Below the pieces are notes generated by a model. The model was given only the letters and a program-made list of their open reading frames with translations, was not told the origin of the DNA and searched no databases. DNA of 64,000 nt. Origin: Rutstroemia sp. NJR-2017a BVV2. Its lineage: Eukaryota > Ascomycota > Leotiomycetes > Helotiales > Rutstroemiaceae. The translations under genes and the position numbers were made by a program. Location: the NCBI GenBank assembly GCA_002946415.1, contig NJPS01000048.1, positions 1,612,001 through 1,676,000 on the forward strand. Reading direction: 5' to 3'. Of this stretch, positions 1-11,193 are shown one piece after another (the stretch's first letter is position 1; every line of letters starts with the position of its first letter).

Positions 1-40
1 GATCCTCAATGAGTCTTGCACCTAAACTAATCATTCATAG

Positions 41-1464
41 GACTCATCATGATGGCCGCTTGCAGAAATGTTGAAACTTATGCTGCTGGACAGGTAAGCC
101 ACGAAGCCTTCGAATTTGAGGGTCAAACTCTGACAGTATTTAGGTTTTCTATTGGCTAGGATTTGACGGTATGATGTATGTTCTCAATGTATTCATGGCC
201 GATACATCGAGTTTGAAGGACCGAGCGTTGGTATTCGCATTTTCGACCACACCATATATTGCAACAACATGGGCTGGGCCTCCAGCTGCGGCGTCTTTCT
301 TGAAGACTAGTGGATGGCCGTGGGGGTATGGTGCATTTGCGATCATAACGCCTGTCATCACTCTGCCTATCTTGATTCTCCTTTGGGTCAATCAGAGGAA
401 GGCCGAGAGACAAGGTTTAATTAAGAAGATACCGAGTGGGCGTACATTCGGAGAGAGCTTCAACTATTACTTCTGGGAGTTTGATGGTAAGTACATCGCA
501 GCCTCTATTCCGAGCTATTAGCTGACAACCTCCAGTCATTGGTCTCGTGCTCGTCAGTGCCGGTTTCGTCCTCTTCCTCCTTCCATTCTCGCTTGCTTCG
601 TACCAAAAGAAAGGATGGGGTGCTGGTATGATCATCGCTATGCTCGTCATCGGAATTTGCTGTCTTATTGCTTTCGCCTTCTACGAGAAATTCTTCGCGA
701 AGAAGTCATTCATCCCATTCAGCCTTCTCACAGACAGCAGCGTGTGGGGCGCTTGCTTCTGTGCTGCCTTCTTCTTCATTTCCTTCTACTGTTGGGATTC
801 ATACTTTTACAACTACCTCCAAGCAGTTCACAACCTTTCTATTACCCATGCAGGATATGTTACCAACATTTATTCCATTGGTTCCTGCTTTTGGGCAGTA
901 GTCATCGCCTACCTCATTCGAGTCACTGGTCGCTTCAAGTGGCTTGCCTTGTACTTCGCTGTACCTATGCAAGTTCTTGGAGTTGGACTGATGATCTATT
1001 TCCGCCAACCGAATCACAACATTGGCTATGTTATCATGTGCCAGATCTTCATTGCGTTCTCTGGAGGAACTATCGTCATCTGCGAAGAAATGGCTGTCAT
1101 GGCAGCGGCTCCTCACCAAAATGTTGCGTCAATGCTTGCTCTTATTGGTCTCTTCACTTCCGTCGGTGGCGCCGTCGGGGTTGCCATTTCGGGAGCTATC
1201 TACACCAACAAGTTCCCCGCAGCCCTAGCAACAAAGATCAGCAACGCTACTTTGGCTGCTGAATTGTATGGTAGTTTGACCGTTCAACTCCAATATCCCC
1301 TTGGTAGTCCTGAGCGAGATGCTGTTATCTACGCTTATGGTGATTCCATGAAGTGGTTAGCTGTCGCTGGTACCGTGTTCTTGATTCCATGTTTCTTCTT
1401 CGTTGCCATCTGGAAGGACTTCAAGGTCAAGGAGATGAGACAAGTCAAGGGAACTGTTGCTTAA
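41..1464 (+). CDS. Siderophore-iron transporter, MFS (SIT/Mir type), 5' truncated by window edge
   Basis: Proton-coupled uptake of ferric siderophores across the plasma membrane is the known role of this MFS subfamily; the substrate here is not determinable. I read exons 41-93, 144-486 and 536-1464, with introns 94-143 and 487-535 (GTAAGC/TAG and GTAAGT/CAG), giving about 441 residues in frame. A further intron appears to end at position 40 (ACTAAT branch, CATAG), so the N-terminal third lies outside the window. Seen: the stretch around residues 17-60 (VFYWLGFDGMMYVLN, DTSSLKDRALVFAFSTTPYI) is the family signature loop; many hydrophobic helices follow, and the C-terminal tail is short and basic. 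No break is visible in the part present. A non-siderophore MFS transporter is the alternative but less likely. Confidence 0.85.
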
Positions 1465-3028
1465 TTGCTTTTCATGTTCTTGGAAGGTGCTTGTGCCTAT
1501 CTTCATACTTTCTTTCCCGTTTAGAACATGGTATTGGAAATAAATCTTTGGATATAATGGGAGAGGGTGGGAATCATGGGAAGAGAAACAGGCTTGGATA
1601 TTACAGATACCCTTCATTTGATAATGATGCAACTAATGGCAGATGCTACGGTAGTTCATTCTTTCCGGATAATACGACTTATGATACTTACCCATTTCTT
1701 CCGTGTGCCATTACAGCTGGCTTTTCACCCAACCCAGTGATTCTCGCTCTGAAAAACCTGTGATTGGGACTTCACTTTCATCTACAACATAACAGACTGT
1801 TCAACAACATCGTCTTCTCGTTCTCCACCACACTTCTCTCTTAACTATGTCACTTTATCCATATAAAATTAGATGGGTGAAATACATAGTAAAAAGAGCT
1901 GACGCCAGTGCCAAGGATGAAAATGGAACAGGTCGTCCCAGAACCACTTTCATCGTGATTGTGCTCACGCTTCTCTCAATGAGATATGGGCTATGTGGGC
2001 TACTGCGCGGCTAATATGGACGAATATGTGGAGATGTTTCTCTACGATGGCGTATGTATCGATGATGATTCAAACAATCGTGGAGATAAACAGACGCCAG
2101 CCATATTGACTATCCATCACTCCTCACTCACCTCCCAGCCATTCACTCCTAATCGCCTCTCCTCCTTCAGCCACACCTCCGCCCAACCGGTCTTCACATT
2201 CACATTCACTCTCGCTCCCTCCCTCCCTCGTCGGCCACCACCCGCCGCAACCTCCGTCCTCCATCATTCACTATCCCACCACCAGCACTCCTCCAACCAC
2301 ACAATATAACCCCGGATACCTCATTCCCTTCAACCAAACAAACCAAACACCCTCTCTCCCCGTCTAGCTCCGCAGTTAACGCTGTCGATTTGTGCTAACG
2401 AGATTGATAGGCTCATTTCCGCCCACTCACTAACATGTTCAATAGCTTTGACTGTGATTGTGACATGCGTGACTTGTGACTGCCTGCCCGGACCCTTTAC
2501 CCTGGACCTTGGACCCTGGTTGCCATAAGGATTGTGAGTTACTTCTTCTCCTTTCAGAGAGAGTGTTTGGTTACACATTATTTTTTGCCTTTTTTTGTTT
2601 TGTTTTGTTTTGCTTTTGTTTTGTTTCTTGTTTGTGATGGTTATGTATATATGAATGTTTTGGAAGCGGGAGGAAGAGAGGTAGAGATGGGACGAGAGTG
2701 TGAAAAGAGAACATAGCGCGAAACGTGGTGTGGTTCGAGGAGGACTTGGAAGACGAAAAGAGGACTTTTGGGTTGGAAGGAGTACTTGTAAGATGCAACT
2801 ACATCTGATTAATCTTCATAGAGCTAAACACCCCTCAATATCAAAGCACTGGCTGTCGGAACACGAGAGCTTGGGGAATGATGTATGAGTATCGCGCCAT
2901 AGTATTGAGTTGCATCATGCACTTGCTTTCGCATATTTGTTCATAGTCATACATCTACCCATCCATCCGTACATTTTCCCTCCTCAGCTGTCCTTCATTC
3001 GCAATACCTCCCTGCCTCTCCCCCTCGC
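1465..3028. other. Non-coding interval, convergent 3' flanks
   Basis: This 1.6 kb lies between the 3' end of the transporter and the 3' end of the small mitochondrial protein gene. It is CT-rich at 2100-2340 and contains a TTTTG-type tract at 2580-2632. Open frames here are low in complexity and match no family I recognise. I see no gene. Confidence 0.6.
2580..2632. repeat. TTTTG pentanucleotide-like tract
   Basis: An imperfect run of TTTTG/TTTTTG units that reads as a poly-T tract with regularly spaced G on the + strand. It is a simple repeat with no gene association visible. Confidence 0.7.
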
Positions 3029-3435
3029 TCACAGCCCCTTATACCTAATATCCTCCCCCTTAACCTTCCCCCCACTAACCCTCTCCAGCGTCTCCTCCAA
3101 TCCCCTGATCTCTCTGCGCTTATCCTCCATCATCTCATTCTTCTCCAGTTTCACCCAGCCCCAGTATACAAGTTGGTATGTGAAGGCGGCCATTAGAAGC
3201 ACTTTCGCGACTGGTCGTGTGAAGGTTTTGTAGAAGTTGCGCTGGGGAAGGTTAGTGAGGGGTTCCCAGCCCGGGAGCATGCAAAAGAAATAGAAGAAGA
3301 CGCGGAACATACTGTAGGTGATTCTGTAGTAGCTGCAGGCGTTTCCGAAGATGCGAAACGTCTCTGGAGGATATTCCGCGACAGAGGTAGAGGCGTCCGC
3401 GAACCCCTCCATAAGGTGGTCGATATGCGATTCAT
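3029..3435 (-). CDS. Small predicted mitochondrial inner-membrane protein (111 aa)
   Basis: The model is exon 1 3313-3435 and exon 2 3029-3241 with a 71 bp intron 3242-3312 (GTATGT donor, CTAAC 12 nt before CCCCAG). The spliced protein is 111 aa. Reading through the intron instead gives a hydrophobic insert that destroys the targeting sequence, so I prefer the spliced form and the ATG at 3435. Seen: residues 1-29 are rich in R/S/T/L without acids, a typical mitochondrial presequence (MNRISTTLWRGSRTPLPLSR). One membrane segment lies near residues 51-66 (VLLMAAFTYQLVYWGWVKL), followed by a charged E/K/R helix likely to be a coiled coil. The architecture resembles small assembly factors such as Ina17, but I cannot confirm homology. 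It is divergently paired with the RAMP4 gene across 536 bp. Confidence 0.6.
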
Positions 3436-3971
3436 CTTGTCTCCCCTCCTTCAATTACCCTTTCAAATATTCTCAGAAAGCTCTGTTTCACAACCAATTC
3501 CAATTTCAAGCTTCAATCCAATTCGCAGTATGCACTTCATTCAACCCATTTCCTTCCCTCTCAAAAACTCTCCCAGCACAAATTCGAGCTCCGAAAATGT
3601 CCATCATGGAATCCAAGCTCCGACCCGCCTAGCGCCAAAACCTTAAAGAAGCCCTGTCGCTTTCCCACAGCAGAGCGGCCGCACCCACCGCATCTGATCG
3701 ATCGGGACAGATTGACTGGAGCTGTCTCCTCATTATTTCCATCCTGAGCTAATTTATTTTGAGATTACTATATCTGGTCTATTCGGTTTGAATATATATC
3801 CCTATTCTACCGAAAAGTACTTCTGTCATCAATTCACTTTGCCAACTTCTACAAATACGCTACCATACCATAGCTCCTTGCGCGCCCTTCGTACAATAAT
3901 CCTCGGAGTCGAGTCGCTGCATCGCATACCTACTATATACAGAGCTTTTTGCGCATACGAAAACCTTCACA
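3436..3971. promoter_or_regulatory. Shared divergent promoter region
   Basis: These 536 bp separate the start codons of the small mitochondrial protein (leftward) and RAMP4 (rightward). The DNA holds CT-rich stretches on the RAMP4 side and no convincing reading frame. Regulatory sites cannot be named from sequence alone. Confidence 0.5.
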
Positions 3972-4504
3972 ATGGTAAGCTCCCTTCGCCCGTCCTCCTA
4001 TCCCTCCAATCCCCCTCTACCTCTCCTCTCCTCCCCCTTCCGCAATGGCATCACCAAACCCAAGCAAGCAGCCCTAACCACCTGCCACACACAGGCACAA
4101 ACCCCCTCCCAGCGCAAAGCGAACCTGAAATTCGCCGCCAAAAACGAAGGAAAGATGGGCAAGCCCGAGGCTGCGATCAAGAAGAAGGAGAACTTCAAGA
4201 GCCCTATTAGTCCGTTCTGGCTTGGTGAGTTGTGACTTTCGTTTACTGCTGGGTTGAGAAAGGAGGGGAGGTTCTGTCGAGGGGTGACGGGCATGGATAG
4301 AGAGTTGGGATGGTTCGCAGAAGGGGCTGCGTTTCTGTATGGAGCTAGGAATGGACGGGTGCTGGCTGCTGATTGGGAGTTGGGGTGCTTTATACGGGGC
4401 GTGAAAGTGACAGCAGCTGACGGAGAGTTCATATAGGTGTGCTAGGATTCGTCGTGTTCGGCGGTTTGATATTCGAGCTTTTGAGCAGGATATTCTTCCG
4501 ATAG
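3972..4504 (+). CDS. YSY6: Stress-associated ER protein RAMP4/SERP1 (yeast Ysy6 family)
   Basis: Tail-anchored ER protein that associates with the Sec61 translocon and protects nascent membrane proteins during ER stress (family knowledge). Three exons: 3972-3974 (only the ATG), 4095-4224 and 4437-4504, with introns 3975-4094 and 4225-4436; total 201 nt, 66 aa, the normal family length. Seen: N-terminal QTPSQRKANLKF, a lysine-rich central part with GKPEAAIKKKE, the conserved KSPISPFWLG leading into the membrane anchor VLGFVVFGGLIFELL, and a short basic end. The first intron directly follows the start codon and the second interrupts the Gly codon at the membrane boundary. The introns (120 and 212 bp) are long relative to the tiny coding sequence, which is why it is easily missed. 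Confidence 0.92.
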
Positions 4505-5019
4505 ATTCCTAAAGGACCAAGTAAGCGAGCAAGGAGATGGAGAGGCTGAAGCAGCCAATTAGTGGACGTGTGAATGAGGCGGCGCACATGCATGCATCTT
4601 CCGGCGAGCCAGCAGGGCGCTCTAAGAGCAGGGGCAGGGAGGTACTTTTTTCATTTCGATTTCAGCTGTCATCGATGACAATAGGGATCAAAAGTGGAAG
4701 CTAGATACGCTGTACTAGCTAAGGAGTTTCATTTTGAGTGGGAAATTTTTGGTTTTTTGTTCAGCTTCTTCGTATCATAAGTAAATACTACAGTTCTTTG
4801 GGTTCTAGGGATTCAATTGTGATCGGTTGCGTAATGATTGATTGAATTCTGTCTGTAGCTATCCAAGAAAACAAAACGTGGACTTGCGTTTTTGACTCCT
4901 TATTTCTCCCGGCCCCCTTATGAACTCATAATGAGCAGATTGAACAACAGGTATTACTTCCATCCCCAACACAGCAGTCGCCAACCATAGCACTACAAAT
5001 CCTCATTCCATACACCAAT
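4505..5019. other. Convergent 3' flanks of RAMP4 and the SMAP protein
   Basis: About 515 bp of non-coding DNA between two convergent genes. It probably holds both 3' UTRs and polyadenylation regions. Nothing else is recognised. Confidence 0.5.
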
Positions 5020-5847
5020 TCAAGCACCCAACCCTCTCCTCTTCGCGCCTCCATCATGCTTCATCTTCATGCCCATCTCATACTGTCTCTCCAATTCACT
5101 CTGGACCTTCTCAATATCCCTCTTGTCCTTCTTATCTTTCCCCTCCGTCGCAGTCTTCGCACTCCCCGCCGCATTCTTCCCCGCTCCAAGCAACCTCAAG
5201 AACTTGCTTTTCCGCTGCTCATCCCCATCGAGGGCATCCGCATTCCACTGTTCTCCCGCCACATCCGCATCCGCGTTTGAAGTCTCCTTCTCCTCATCAG
5301 CTGACTTGGCAGACTTCTTACGCTTATGCTCTTTCTTGCTATCCTTTTCTTCCTTGGAGCGCTTGCGTTTCTTGGATTCATCTGCGTCTGCCGCGGGTGC
5401 GGGTTCTGGCTCAGGTTCAGAAACAGGAGCAGCTTCTTTTTCTTTCGCGGCCGCCTTTTCAGCTTTCTTCTTTTCTCGTCGCGCTTTCCTCTCCTCTTTG
5501 GTTTCTCCAACTGGTTCGGCGGCCGCGACGTCTAACGCCTTCTCAATGTTGTCCAGTAGATCGCCAGATTGGTCTTGTTCTTCTGCTGCACCGTTCTGTT
5601 GAGGTTTCTCGGGTTCTTGTGGCTGTTGAACTTCCTTAGTCACAGCCCCCTTGCCGGATTTTGCCTCTCTTTTCAATCTTTTCTGCTCCCGTCTCGCCTT
5701 CTTAGCCTCCTTTCCTTTGAGTTTTTTAGGTTGTGGTCCATTCTTCTCCTCTTCTTCCTTCTTCGCTTTCTTTTCGGTCATTGGACTATCGAATGAAGCT
5801 TTCTCACTAACACCCCCGAGAGGGATATAGTTCGCTGACTCCATCAT
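5020..5847 (-). CDS. Lysine-rich nuclear-type protein with SMAP (small acidic protein-like) C-terminal domain
   Basis: No intron needed; 275 aa from the ATG at 5847 (a second ATG follows immediately). An in-frame ATG at 5994 would add a hydrophobic extension unlike the rest, so I reject it. Seen: residues 25-75 and 115-190 are highly charged K/E/R blocks with several basic clusters like nuclear or nucleolar localisation signals. Near the C terminus the segment EQWNADALDGDEQRKSKFLRLLGAGK matches the conserved SMAP domain (W, D-x-x-R, KFLRLLG core), and a basic KRRGLGA tail ends the protein. The biochemical role of the family is not established. Low complexity makes distant matches unreliable, but the SMAP core is distinctive. 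Confidence 0.75.
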   Translation of the reverse strand: MMESANYIPLGGVSEKASFDSPMTEKKAKKEEEEKNGPQPKKLKGKEAKKARREQKRLKREAKSGKGAVTKEVQQPQEPEKPQQNGAAEEQDQSGDLLDNIEKALDVAAAEPVGETKEERKARREKKKAEKAAAKEKEAAPVSEPEPEPAPAADADESKKRKRSKEEKDSKKEHKRKKSAKSADEEKETSNADADVAGEQWNADALDGDEQRKSKFLRLLGAGKNAAGSAKTATEGKDKKDKRDIEKVQSELERQYEMGMKMKHDGGAKRRGLGA

Positions 5848-6391
5848 TTTAAGAATTGGTATGGAGAATTGCGGTCCTTGAGAAAAGAGAAAAAGAGGTC
5901 GGCGCAATAGCTTGAGGGGTTTGCGATTGAGAATTGTTTTTTTTGAGCCTACGATAACGATAAGAATTTTGGTCACGTGATGTCTCACGTCCAAAACGCG
6001 AAGTATATATTCTATTTCTCTCTGTTTAAGGGCGCTAATGTAGAGGCAGGTTTAGCTGTGCACTTTCTTAGATCATATTCATCCAGAGCTTTTACTGTAA
6101 ATCTAATACTCTTCGAATTCATCTTCGACATACTTAGTCGTAAACAAAAGTCACATCATTCTCATCCGGTTGAAACAGTTCCATATCAAATCTTTTGGTT
6201 AAAACAGCTATGATGACATGCGGTTCGGCCCGAGCTCGCTCCATGCTATTAGTGACCTTCGTACAAGTCGGAAATAAAACTTAGACATCTTTTAGTTTGA
6301 ATTCTAACTTCATTGTTCTTCAAACTATGTGTATGGTATCCATGCCGCGCTCCATACGCCGGCAATGCCGCCTGAATATGCTATGCACCTA
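5848..6391. promoter_or_regulatory. Upstream region of the SMAP gene / 3' flank of AP-3 delta
   Basis: About 540 bp between two leftward genes. It must contain the promoter of the SMAP gene and the 3' UTR of the AP-3 delta gene. A GTCACGTGA palindrome at about 5972-5980 is an E-box-like site (CACGTG core) close upstream of the SMAP start. No gene is seen. Confidence 0.45.
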
Positions 6392-9300
6392 TTACGCCTG
6401 TTCCACTACTGCTTCCTCCGTCTTCGGCTTCTTCTTTTTCTTCTTCGGCTTCACAACGTCGGGAGCCGGGGCTGCAGAAGGCTCCCCTTCTCCGTCATCG
6501 GCCACGGCCTTCTTGACCTTTTTCTTTTTCTTCACTACTGTTGCATCTTCTCCTTCAGTAGGTTTGACCTTCTTTTTTGTCTTCCTCTTTACGACGACTC
6601 CTTCGGGTGGTACATCCTGCGCAGCGTGGATCCTTTCATTGGCTCGTTGCATCTCCAAGCGTAACCTCTCTACCTCTTTCATGGCCTTGGCCATTTCGGC
6701 CTCTTCCCTTTGCTGCCGTTCGAAATCTATGCCAGTAGTATCGTCACCCTCAAGGGAGAATTCTCCAATATGACTAGAATCCACTTGTAATAATGATTGT
6801 TTCCCTCTGGCGACCCGGGCCCTCATTCCCTCTGCGCTATCGCCCGATTCGTTGGCTGGTGTTGAGGTTCCACTGAAATTGAGCGTCTCGTCTGCAGCGA
6901 CTTGTATCCGTTGACGTGGTTTCTTTTTGGCAGGCTTTTTGCTCTGTGCCGGGTCTAGGTTTGTCTTGCCAAGATCTAATTGCATGATCGGAATAGCATC
7001 AATATCCAGATCAGGCCCGTTGTTACTCCGAAGGATGTTGTGTAATGGTGTTGACATCCCGGACGCGCTGTCATTTGGCGCAATATAGAATGGGTCATCT
7101 TTGTTTCTTTCCAATCGTTCCGCTCGCCGCCGAGAAATTATGTCTGGATCGAGATACGAGTCTTCGCTACCCTGTTGATACGATGATACTTTCTCATCTA
7201 AAGCCCCGCCCAGTCGGTTGATAGCGGGCTCATTACTACTAATTGAGGTAGGTTCTTGCTTCTGGTGATAATAAACCTCGAATTCATCATCTTCCGGCTC
7301 ATCAAAGGAGATTATATCCACGTTCCGCAGTAGATTGTGCAAGTTCGGATTAATTGGCTGATCGAGATCCAACGATGAGGGTATTGGTACATTCCTTTGT
7401 GCTGTACTTGCAACCGAATTTAATTCCTGACCGCGGAACAACGAAGGGATCGCCTGTGTGAGTAGCAGTGGGGCATCATTCTGGATAGAGTCTGATGAGG
7501 GTTCCTGAGCAGCTGTCGCTTCCGCTGCCAGCTTGAGTAATTCCGAAAACTCTACTGCTCTTTCTTGTACCTCAAGATCAGGATGCATAGCTAATGGCTC
7601 TAGAGTATTGATTATACGAGCCATCAAAAGTGTCATCATAGTCTTCCGTTCGGCAGTCCATGGTGTTTCATCATCGCCAGCCATAAGAGCGAAGACCTTT
7701 ATCACCGCTTGAAGATATATGATTAAACCATCGGCAGATGTTGCTGCCTGCGTAATTTGTAGTAATGCTGTCAATGTATTCTCCGGTGACTCCAAATCAG
7801 TTGCGTACTCTCCTACTATCCACGATATTGGCCGCAGTGCGCCATTACCCGCGTTCATCTGAGTCGCGCTGTCATTGTAAAGTTGTACAAGTATCAATTC
7901 GGCGGCAGCGGCAGCTTGTGACCGGACTGCCTTCACTTTGACAGCTACGTTGCGAAGCTCATCACCAATTTTCTCGGAGATATTGCTGTTAGTGGTGCTC
8001 TCCGAATCTTGATCGAAAGACGACTGGCTTGTAACGGGAGCATTTCGAACTAGCTGAACCAGAACAGAAATATACCAATCAAAGTCAACTAAGTTGGCAT
8101 AGTTATTGCTTGAACACATCTCAAGTATCCTCGTGATGACATCAATCTTGTAATCATCCGGCAAGAGAACTTCTGGTGACGCTCCTTTATCGGATGTGAT
8201 TGCGACCTCGGGAGCTTCGTCGTCTGATTCTGCTTCAGGCTCAATGTGTCCTGTAGGTCGAGCTTTGCGGTCACCTGAAGGCGCTGGTGGGGCATTTCGA
8301 AGTTGTCTCATCAGCTTGCTAACGATAGACATGAGGTTATCGCTACTAACCATACCTACCACTAGATCCAAGGCGCGCAACCGGATTGAGATGTCGGCGC
8401 TGTCAATGCAGTCCATTATGACATCCTCTTGTTGCGCTACAAGGTTTGGATGTGTGACGACAATCTTGTTGAATGCAAGCAGAGCAACATATTTTACTTG
8501 TATATATCAGTGCCTTTACCCCTCAGCAATAAAAACAAGACCAACTTACAATTTGGGTCTCCTTCTACCATGATCATGCCGCGGAGCTTGCTGACGCATA
8601 AGGTAGCAATTTCATCTCCTCCTGCGGATTCATCACTGCTCCCCAAAATACCTCCTTGTATGATGCCATTTATGCATTCATACAACAAGGACATTGCAGG
8701 AGTTGTTCGGATTATGGAAGTCAGCGGCGGGAGCAGCTTTTTGACTAGTCTCGGCTCAAGGGGGGTAAGGGTAGCGAACTATAAGTTTGTTAGTGTCTAA
8801 TCTCGAATGCAGTCAATGCTACGAACAAGCTTGATCAACTTAATGGCCATCCAGTTGTTTCCACTATCCACAAGAAGCTCAAATAACCTCGGAGCCAGGG
8901 GCAAAAAGTCTTGTGGTCTTCGCCAACCTAGCTCACAAACTACATTTATAATAGCAGCGGTGACACTCGGGTTCTCCCCATCATCCATCAGTCTTTCCTT
9001 GATCTTCGGCCATGCTGGCCGCAGCGTTTCCGGATAAACCAAAGCTAATCTGTAAAGAGTAACAATGGTTTTCTTGCGAATCGCAGGATGTGAATGGGTC
9101 ATTCGCGGTAGAAGATCCGTAAGGACAGACATGGCGAGGGAGGGAGTGATGACGTGCGGTAGAGTTATGATAGGAAGTGATATCGTCGTCGGTGCCGAAG
9201 AGCCCAAGTCCTGCGAAATAATCAGCATGAAAGGAAAATATGAAGCCAGCTTTCTCTACCTTTTTGAGAAGATTCGTAGCGAGCATAAGAACTTCAGTAT

Positions 9301-9683
9301 CTGGCCGAAAGCTTTGAACGGCCCCAAGATAGCCAACTCGTTTCTGTAGGTATTTGGGCGAGGACATAACTTCGAGGACGTGAAAGGAGGCCCAGGACAT
9401 GTCATGACCGAACATCTCGAGATACACCAGCTTCAACAAAGCCGTAGCCTTGAGGTCTGCCAACAAACTGTTAACCTCGATGCCCCCCTCCAAGTATTAA
9501 GGACTAACCCATATCGGACCCCTTTACTTCTGCTCGACATTCTTTCAAACTGTTCTGAATGTATTCCTTTTCATTGCCCTTATGGTTTCGCAGGCCGCGG
9601 ATGAGGTCGTACAAGGATTTTTCGAACCTGCTATAGCTTTAGTTGATGGTCATAGTGAAGGGCTGTGCTGAAAGGGCGCACAT
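6392..9683 (-). CDS. APL5: AP-3 complex delta adaptin (Apl5)
   Basis: Large subunit of the AP-3 adaptor, which sorts cargo from Golgi/endosome to vacuole. Six exons: 9682-9683, 9509-9627, 9260-9456, 8827-9210, 8550-8778 and 6392-8496; introns 54, 52, 49, 48 and 53 bp. The total of 3036 nt is exactly 1012 codons (1011 aa), supporting the model. Seen: the N terminus MFEKSLYDLIRGLRNHKGNEKEYIQ is the family's conserved start; adaptin/HEAT-like helical repeats follow to about residue 560 (for example MFGHDMSWASFHVLEVM); then an acidic hinge and a lysine-rich C-terminal tail (about residues 960-1011). The start codon itself is interrupted: AT in exon 1 and G in exon 2, donor GTGCGC, acceptor GCAG. 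It shares a promoter of about 380 bp with EMC2. Confidence 0.9.
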
Positions 9684-10063
9684 TGTTGAAGATTTATTGT
9701 ATGTGGCGGTCCTCCATCAAGGAGGTCACTTAGAACTTTGAATAAATGGAATTAGCGATGCGCATGATTATGCCTTTCCAGGTCCAAACAAGAATCAAAA
9801 AGAAGGTCGCAAAAGTGTGATTTTGTCGCGTCGATTCGAGCAACTATTCCTCCGAACAGATAGAACTACGCTATCGGTAGTGACGGTTCCCCTCCACTAT
9901 CTACAAGGCATCTATCAATTATCATAAGGCACCAACACTAAGTTTCATGGGAAGCTCTCGATCATTGAAGCTGCCACTCTTCAACTTAATTGTCACAGCA
10001 AGCAAATTCTAATACGAAAATCAGCAACCCATCGTGTACATACAAGTTACGATACTTCGCACT
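9684..10063. promoter_or_regulatory. Divergent promoter between APL5 and EMC2
   Basis: These 380 bp separate the start codons of two divergent endomembrane genes. No reading frame or distinct motif is recognised beyond AT-rich segments near both starts. Confidence 0.5.
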
Positions 10064-11193
10064 ATGTCTTCCGCTCTACTACACCCGCCAGCGCATCTTC
10101 CACCAGCTTTAGCACTCCAACTCTCACAACAAGCTCCATCATTGTTACAGAACACACCCTCTTCAATATCCTCATATTCTCTCAAGTCTCTCTGGTCCGT
10201 CGCAGAATCGCCGGAGCTATGGACTACCTACGAAAATCTAATGATGTCATGTCTACGCACCGGGGATGAACAATCTGCGCATTTATGCTTGCAAAGGCTT
10301 ACAGAAAGATTCGGAGCTGAGAACGAGAGAGTAATGGCATTTAGAGGAATGTTTCAAGAGGCTGTTGCAGAAGATGATGCGGCATTGAAAAAGGTCTTAG
10401 AAGAATACGAGAAGATCCTATCGGAAGATCCAAGCAATATGGTAAGCTTATTCCAACGTGTCTCCATATGAATACTTTCTCACGTTTGCAGCCTGTATCT
10501 AAGCGTCGCATCGCTCTTCTGAAAACACTCAAGAAGACACCTGAAGCTATCACCGCACTTAATGAGCTGCTGGATTCGTCTCCAATAGACGCAGAAGCTT
10601 GGGCTGAACTAGCAGATCTGTATGTCTCGCAGGGGATGTACGCACAGGGTATCTTCGCCTTAGAAGAGGTCCTACTAATTACACCCAACGCGTGGAATGT
10701 GTGTAATCCCGTCCCAATCCTACCTCAAGCCGCATATTAATATTCAACTTTAGATTCATGCCCGACTCGGCGAAGTTCTATACATTGCAGCGGGTGCGAA
10801 CGATTCCAATGCGGATCGGTACCTCGCAGAGTCGTTACGCTGGTTTTGTAGAAGCATCGAGCTATGTGATGATTACCTCCGTGGATACTATGGGCTGAAG
10901 TTGGTAGGTGATGTTAGAGAATTTCTTGATCGCGTCGTAGTTTTAACACCTCACAGGTCAGCGCTCGACTCTTGGGCGCACTTCCCACGGCTCGTTCTAG
11001 CAAATCGGACACTGGTTTGCCTCTACCAGATATCAAGACTGTTGAAAGGTTGAATGAAACTGCAACAGCAAAACTGTCTGAGATTGTCCGTCGGAGTGCT
11101 GCGGATGAACCTAGCTGGCAGGGTTACGATGCAGCATCGCTCATTGCTGCTCGGGAATTGTTGAACAGGGACTCGGATGCCGTCACTCGCTGA
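10064..11193 (+). CDS. EMC2: ER membrane protein complex subunit 2 (EMC2, TPR protein)
   Basis: Cytosolic TPR scaffold of the EMC insertase, which inserts tail-anchored and multipass proteins into the ER. Exons 10064-10441, 10492-10698, 10754-10903 and 10957-11193; introns 50, 55 and 53 bp, all GT-AG. Total 972 nt, 323 aa; yeast Emc2 is a little shorter. Seen: a proline-rich start, helical residues 40-125 (SLWSVAESPELWTTYENLMMSCLRTGD), then TPR units at about 127-195 (PVSKRRIALLKT, AITALNELLDSSPIDAEAWAELADLYVSQGMYAQGIFALEEVLLITPNAWN) and IHARLGEVLYIAAG, all hallmark EMC2 segments. An upstream in-frame ATG at 10034 would add ten residues; I chose 10064 because the MSSALLHPP start sits in a better context. 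Confidence 0.9.
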
